A stretch of 64,000 bases of DNA, from the NCBI GenBank assembly GCA_050291935.1, contig JBNKKR010000005.1, positions 1 through 64,000 of the forward strand. Direction: 5' to 3'. Position numbers and translations under genes: made by a program. Of this stretch, positions 62,637-64,000 are shown in pieces (the first letter of the stretch is position 1; each line of letters opens with the position of its first letter). Source of the stretch: Desulfocapsa sp050291935. Lineage in GTDB: Bacteria > Desulfobacterota > Desulfobulbia > Desulfobulbales > Desulfocapsaceae. The notes under the pieces were generated by a model. It did no database searches, was not told the DNA's origin, and was given only the letters and a program-made list of their open reading frames with translations.

Positions 62637-64000
62637 ATGAAAACAAAAATAATGATTGTTGGGCTTGATGGGGCTTCATGGCCAGTTTTGACAGATCTCG
62701 TTGCAAAAGGTCGATTGCCAAACATCAAAAAACTTATGGAACAGGGTGCTTCCGGACCACTCATGTCCTTGTCTGTCACCGCATCTCCCATCGTCTGGAC
62801 CTCTCTTGCAACAGGTAAGTTGCCTGAAAAACACGGGGTCGAAGAGTTTATTGTGGATACAAGTGTTATCAAGACAAAACGTGTTTGGGACATTGCTGAA
62901 GAAAATGAAATGAGTGTTGGTATCTATGGTTGGCTTGTTACCTATCCGCCTAGGAAGGTCAACGGTTTTTTGATTCCTTGCTGGCTCGCCACTTCTCCTG
63001 CTACCTACCCCAGCTCATTGGAGTTTATAAAAAAATTAGAGCTTGGGTTTAAGGGAAAGTACCGTGTTGGGATCTCTGGCTACTTGAGTGCTGCCATAGC
63101 AGCTCTTACGTCAGGAGCTAATCTGAGTACCTTGATCGGGTTGGCGGTAAATATGTTCGGTAAATTGATCTTTCGACGTGGACCATCACGGAGTGAATGG
63201 ATGCTGCGAGTGTTCTCAATGAAACTGCGCATGGAACTGTTTGATCGTCTGGTTCAAAAGTTTCGGTCCGATTTTAGTGCGGTTGTTATTTCGGAAATAG
63301 ATAACCTGTCCCATCGGTATTGGGGCTATTTTGAGCCCGATAAATTCGACCATATTACAGATAATCAGATCAAAAAATATGGTGATGTGATTCCTAAAAT
63401 TTATGAAGAGGCCGACAGATCAATAGGCCATATCCTCAAAAGTGTTGATGATGACACATCTGTTTTTGTAATTTCCGATCACGGCTTCCAGGCGCTCACA
63501 ACCCCCTTGCGGATAAACCCTCATGAATTGTTTTTGGGAACAAAATATCAGAATATTTTTAGTCATTGGTATATCGGAGCAGAATTATGTTTGAAATCAA
63601 CTCATGGCGCAGGTGCACACAAGCTATTGGATGAGGCCTTTCATTATATTAAAGATTGTCTAATCAAAGACAAAAATATACCACTTTTTGAAATTGACCG
63701 GGAGGGTCCCACTGTAGTCAAGGTGAAAGTGAATAAAGAAGTTCTGGATCTCCCCAGTCTAATGACTGACAGCTGCCAGGTGGGGGATAGAAACGTAAAA
63801 TTTCCAGAAATTATGGCTGAAGGAGCAAACCTTATGACCGGTTTTCATGCACCAGAGGGGATCTTTATTGCCAGAGGGAAAAATATTTGTCAGAACAAAA
63901 CTATTCAGAACGCTTCTGTTCTTGATGTAACTCCCACAATTCTCCGCCTTTTGAACTTACCACTTGATGAACAGATGGACGGAAAGGTTCTTGAGCAAGC
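62637..64000 (+). CDS. Type I phosphodiesterase / alkaline-phosphatase-family protein (runs off window)
   Basis: The frame is open from ATG 62637 to the right edge (454 codons seen); GGGATC precedes the ATG. KIMIVGLDGASWPVL places the first metal-binding Asp, SPIVWTSLATGKLPEKHG carries the likely Thr/Ser nucleophile, and VISEIDNLSHRYWG and VISDHGFQ supply further metal ligands. The family cleaves phosphate mono- and diesters or transfers phospho-head groups. No signal peptide is seen in the visible N-terminus, so it is probably cytosolic or membrane-associated. It ends the visible plus arm, and the locus continues beyond the window. Confidence 0.85.
   Translation, partial: MKTKIMIVGLDGASWPVLTDLVAKGRLPNIKKLMEQGASGPLMSLSVTASPIVWTSLATGKLPEKHGVEEFIVDTSVIKTKRVWDIAEENEMSVGIYGWLVTYPPRKVNGFLIPCWLATSPATYPSSLEFIKKLELGFKGKYRVGISGYLSAAIAALTSGANLSTLIGLAVNMFGKLIFRRGPSRSEWMLRVFSMKLRMELFDRLVQKFRSDFSAVVISEIDNLSHRYWGYFEPDKFDHITDNQIKKYGDVIPKIYEEADRSIGHILKSVDDDTSVFVISDHGFQALTTPLRINPHELFLGTKYQNIFSHWYIGAELCLKSTHGAGAHKLLDEAFHYIKDCLIKDKNIPLFEIDREGPTVVKVKVNKEVLDLPSLMTDSCQVGDRNVKFPEIMAEGANLMTGFHAPEGIFIARGKNICQNKTIQNASVLDVTPTILRLLNLPLDEQMDGKVLEQ

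Noticed and set aside
1..64000. tRNA, rRNA, CRISPR arrays and intact insertion sequences
   Set aside because: No T-loop-like GTTCGAATC segments in cloverleaf context, no regularly spaced repeats and no transposase motifs were seen on reading; this is not a substitute for a dedicated scan.

Overview
The window comes from a Gram-negative bacterium with moderately AT-rich DNA. TonB-dependent receptors, periplasmic binding proteins, LpxL-like acyltransferases and a sigma-54 activator all point that way. The mix of a split cobalamin methionine synthase, a bis-MGD oxidoreductase, a DUF362-ferredoxin protein, many PAS/GAF signalling proteins and B12-type radical SAM enzymes fits an anaerobic or facultative deltaproteobacterium (Desulfobacterota). 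That assignment is an inference from gene content, not a phylogenetic result. I found no rRNA, tRNA, CRISPR array or intact insertion sequence.

Region 1 (1-13.5 kb) is uptake. A TonB-dependent receptor (cut by the left edge) diverges from a three-gene ABC importer of the Fe3+/anion type. A GAF-GGDEF diguanylate cyclase follows, then a complete peptide-type importer, dppABCDF.

Region 2 (13.6-25 kb) is housekeeping and accessory genes. It holds a GNAT-YoaP acetyltransferase, a truncated hemoglobin, a CHAD / ParA / GAF-winged-helix operon and a DUF433-DUF5615 toxin-antitoxin pair whose toxin carries a frameshift. It also holds methionine synthase split into two overlapping genes, a BFD-like iron-sulfur protein and uvrC.

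Region 3 (25-39.3 kb) is signalling and transport. A siderophore-type TonB receptor, a YfiR-like protein and a hybrid histidine kinase form one cassette. A DMT exporter diverges from a MarR regulator over a doubled palindromic operator. Then come ettA, a GNAT, a histidine kinase / sigma-54 response-regulator pair, a small conserved-looking gene and an amputated HD-GYP gene.

Region 4 (39.5-64 kb, open at the right edge) is one large envelope-glycoconjugate locus with two divergent arms meeting at 50.3-50.7 kb. The minus arm encodes a B12-type radical SAM enzyme, a GT2, an acetylene-hydratase-like Mo/W oxidoreductase, a sulfotransferase, a polyprenyl-phosphate sugar transferase, an acyl-CoA-ligase-like enzyme and an inosose-dehydrogenase-like enzyme; a DUF362-ferredoxin gene converges on it. 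The plus arm encodes a large HAD protein, a secreted nucleoside-hydrolase-like protein, a GT-C-like membrane enzyme, a GT2, a flippase, three LpxL-like acyltransferases with a second B12-type radical SAM enzyme among them, and a type I phosphodiesterase/alkaline-phosphatase-family protein. All three acyltransferases lack the usual acidic residue of the HX4(D/E) motif. I read the locus as making an acylated, possibly sulfated, polyprenyl-linked glycan or glycolipid with unusual redox or radical chemistry. It is the best candidate here for an undescribed system.

A short dispersed palindromic repeat occurs three times in intergenic DNA (18.5, 22.7 and 38.7 kb). One copy adjoins the frameshifted toxin gene, and another lies close to the truncated HD-GYP gene.
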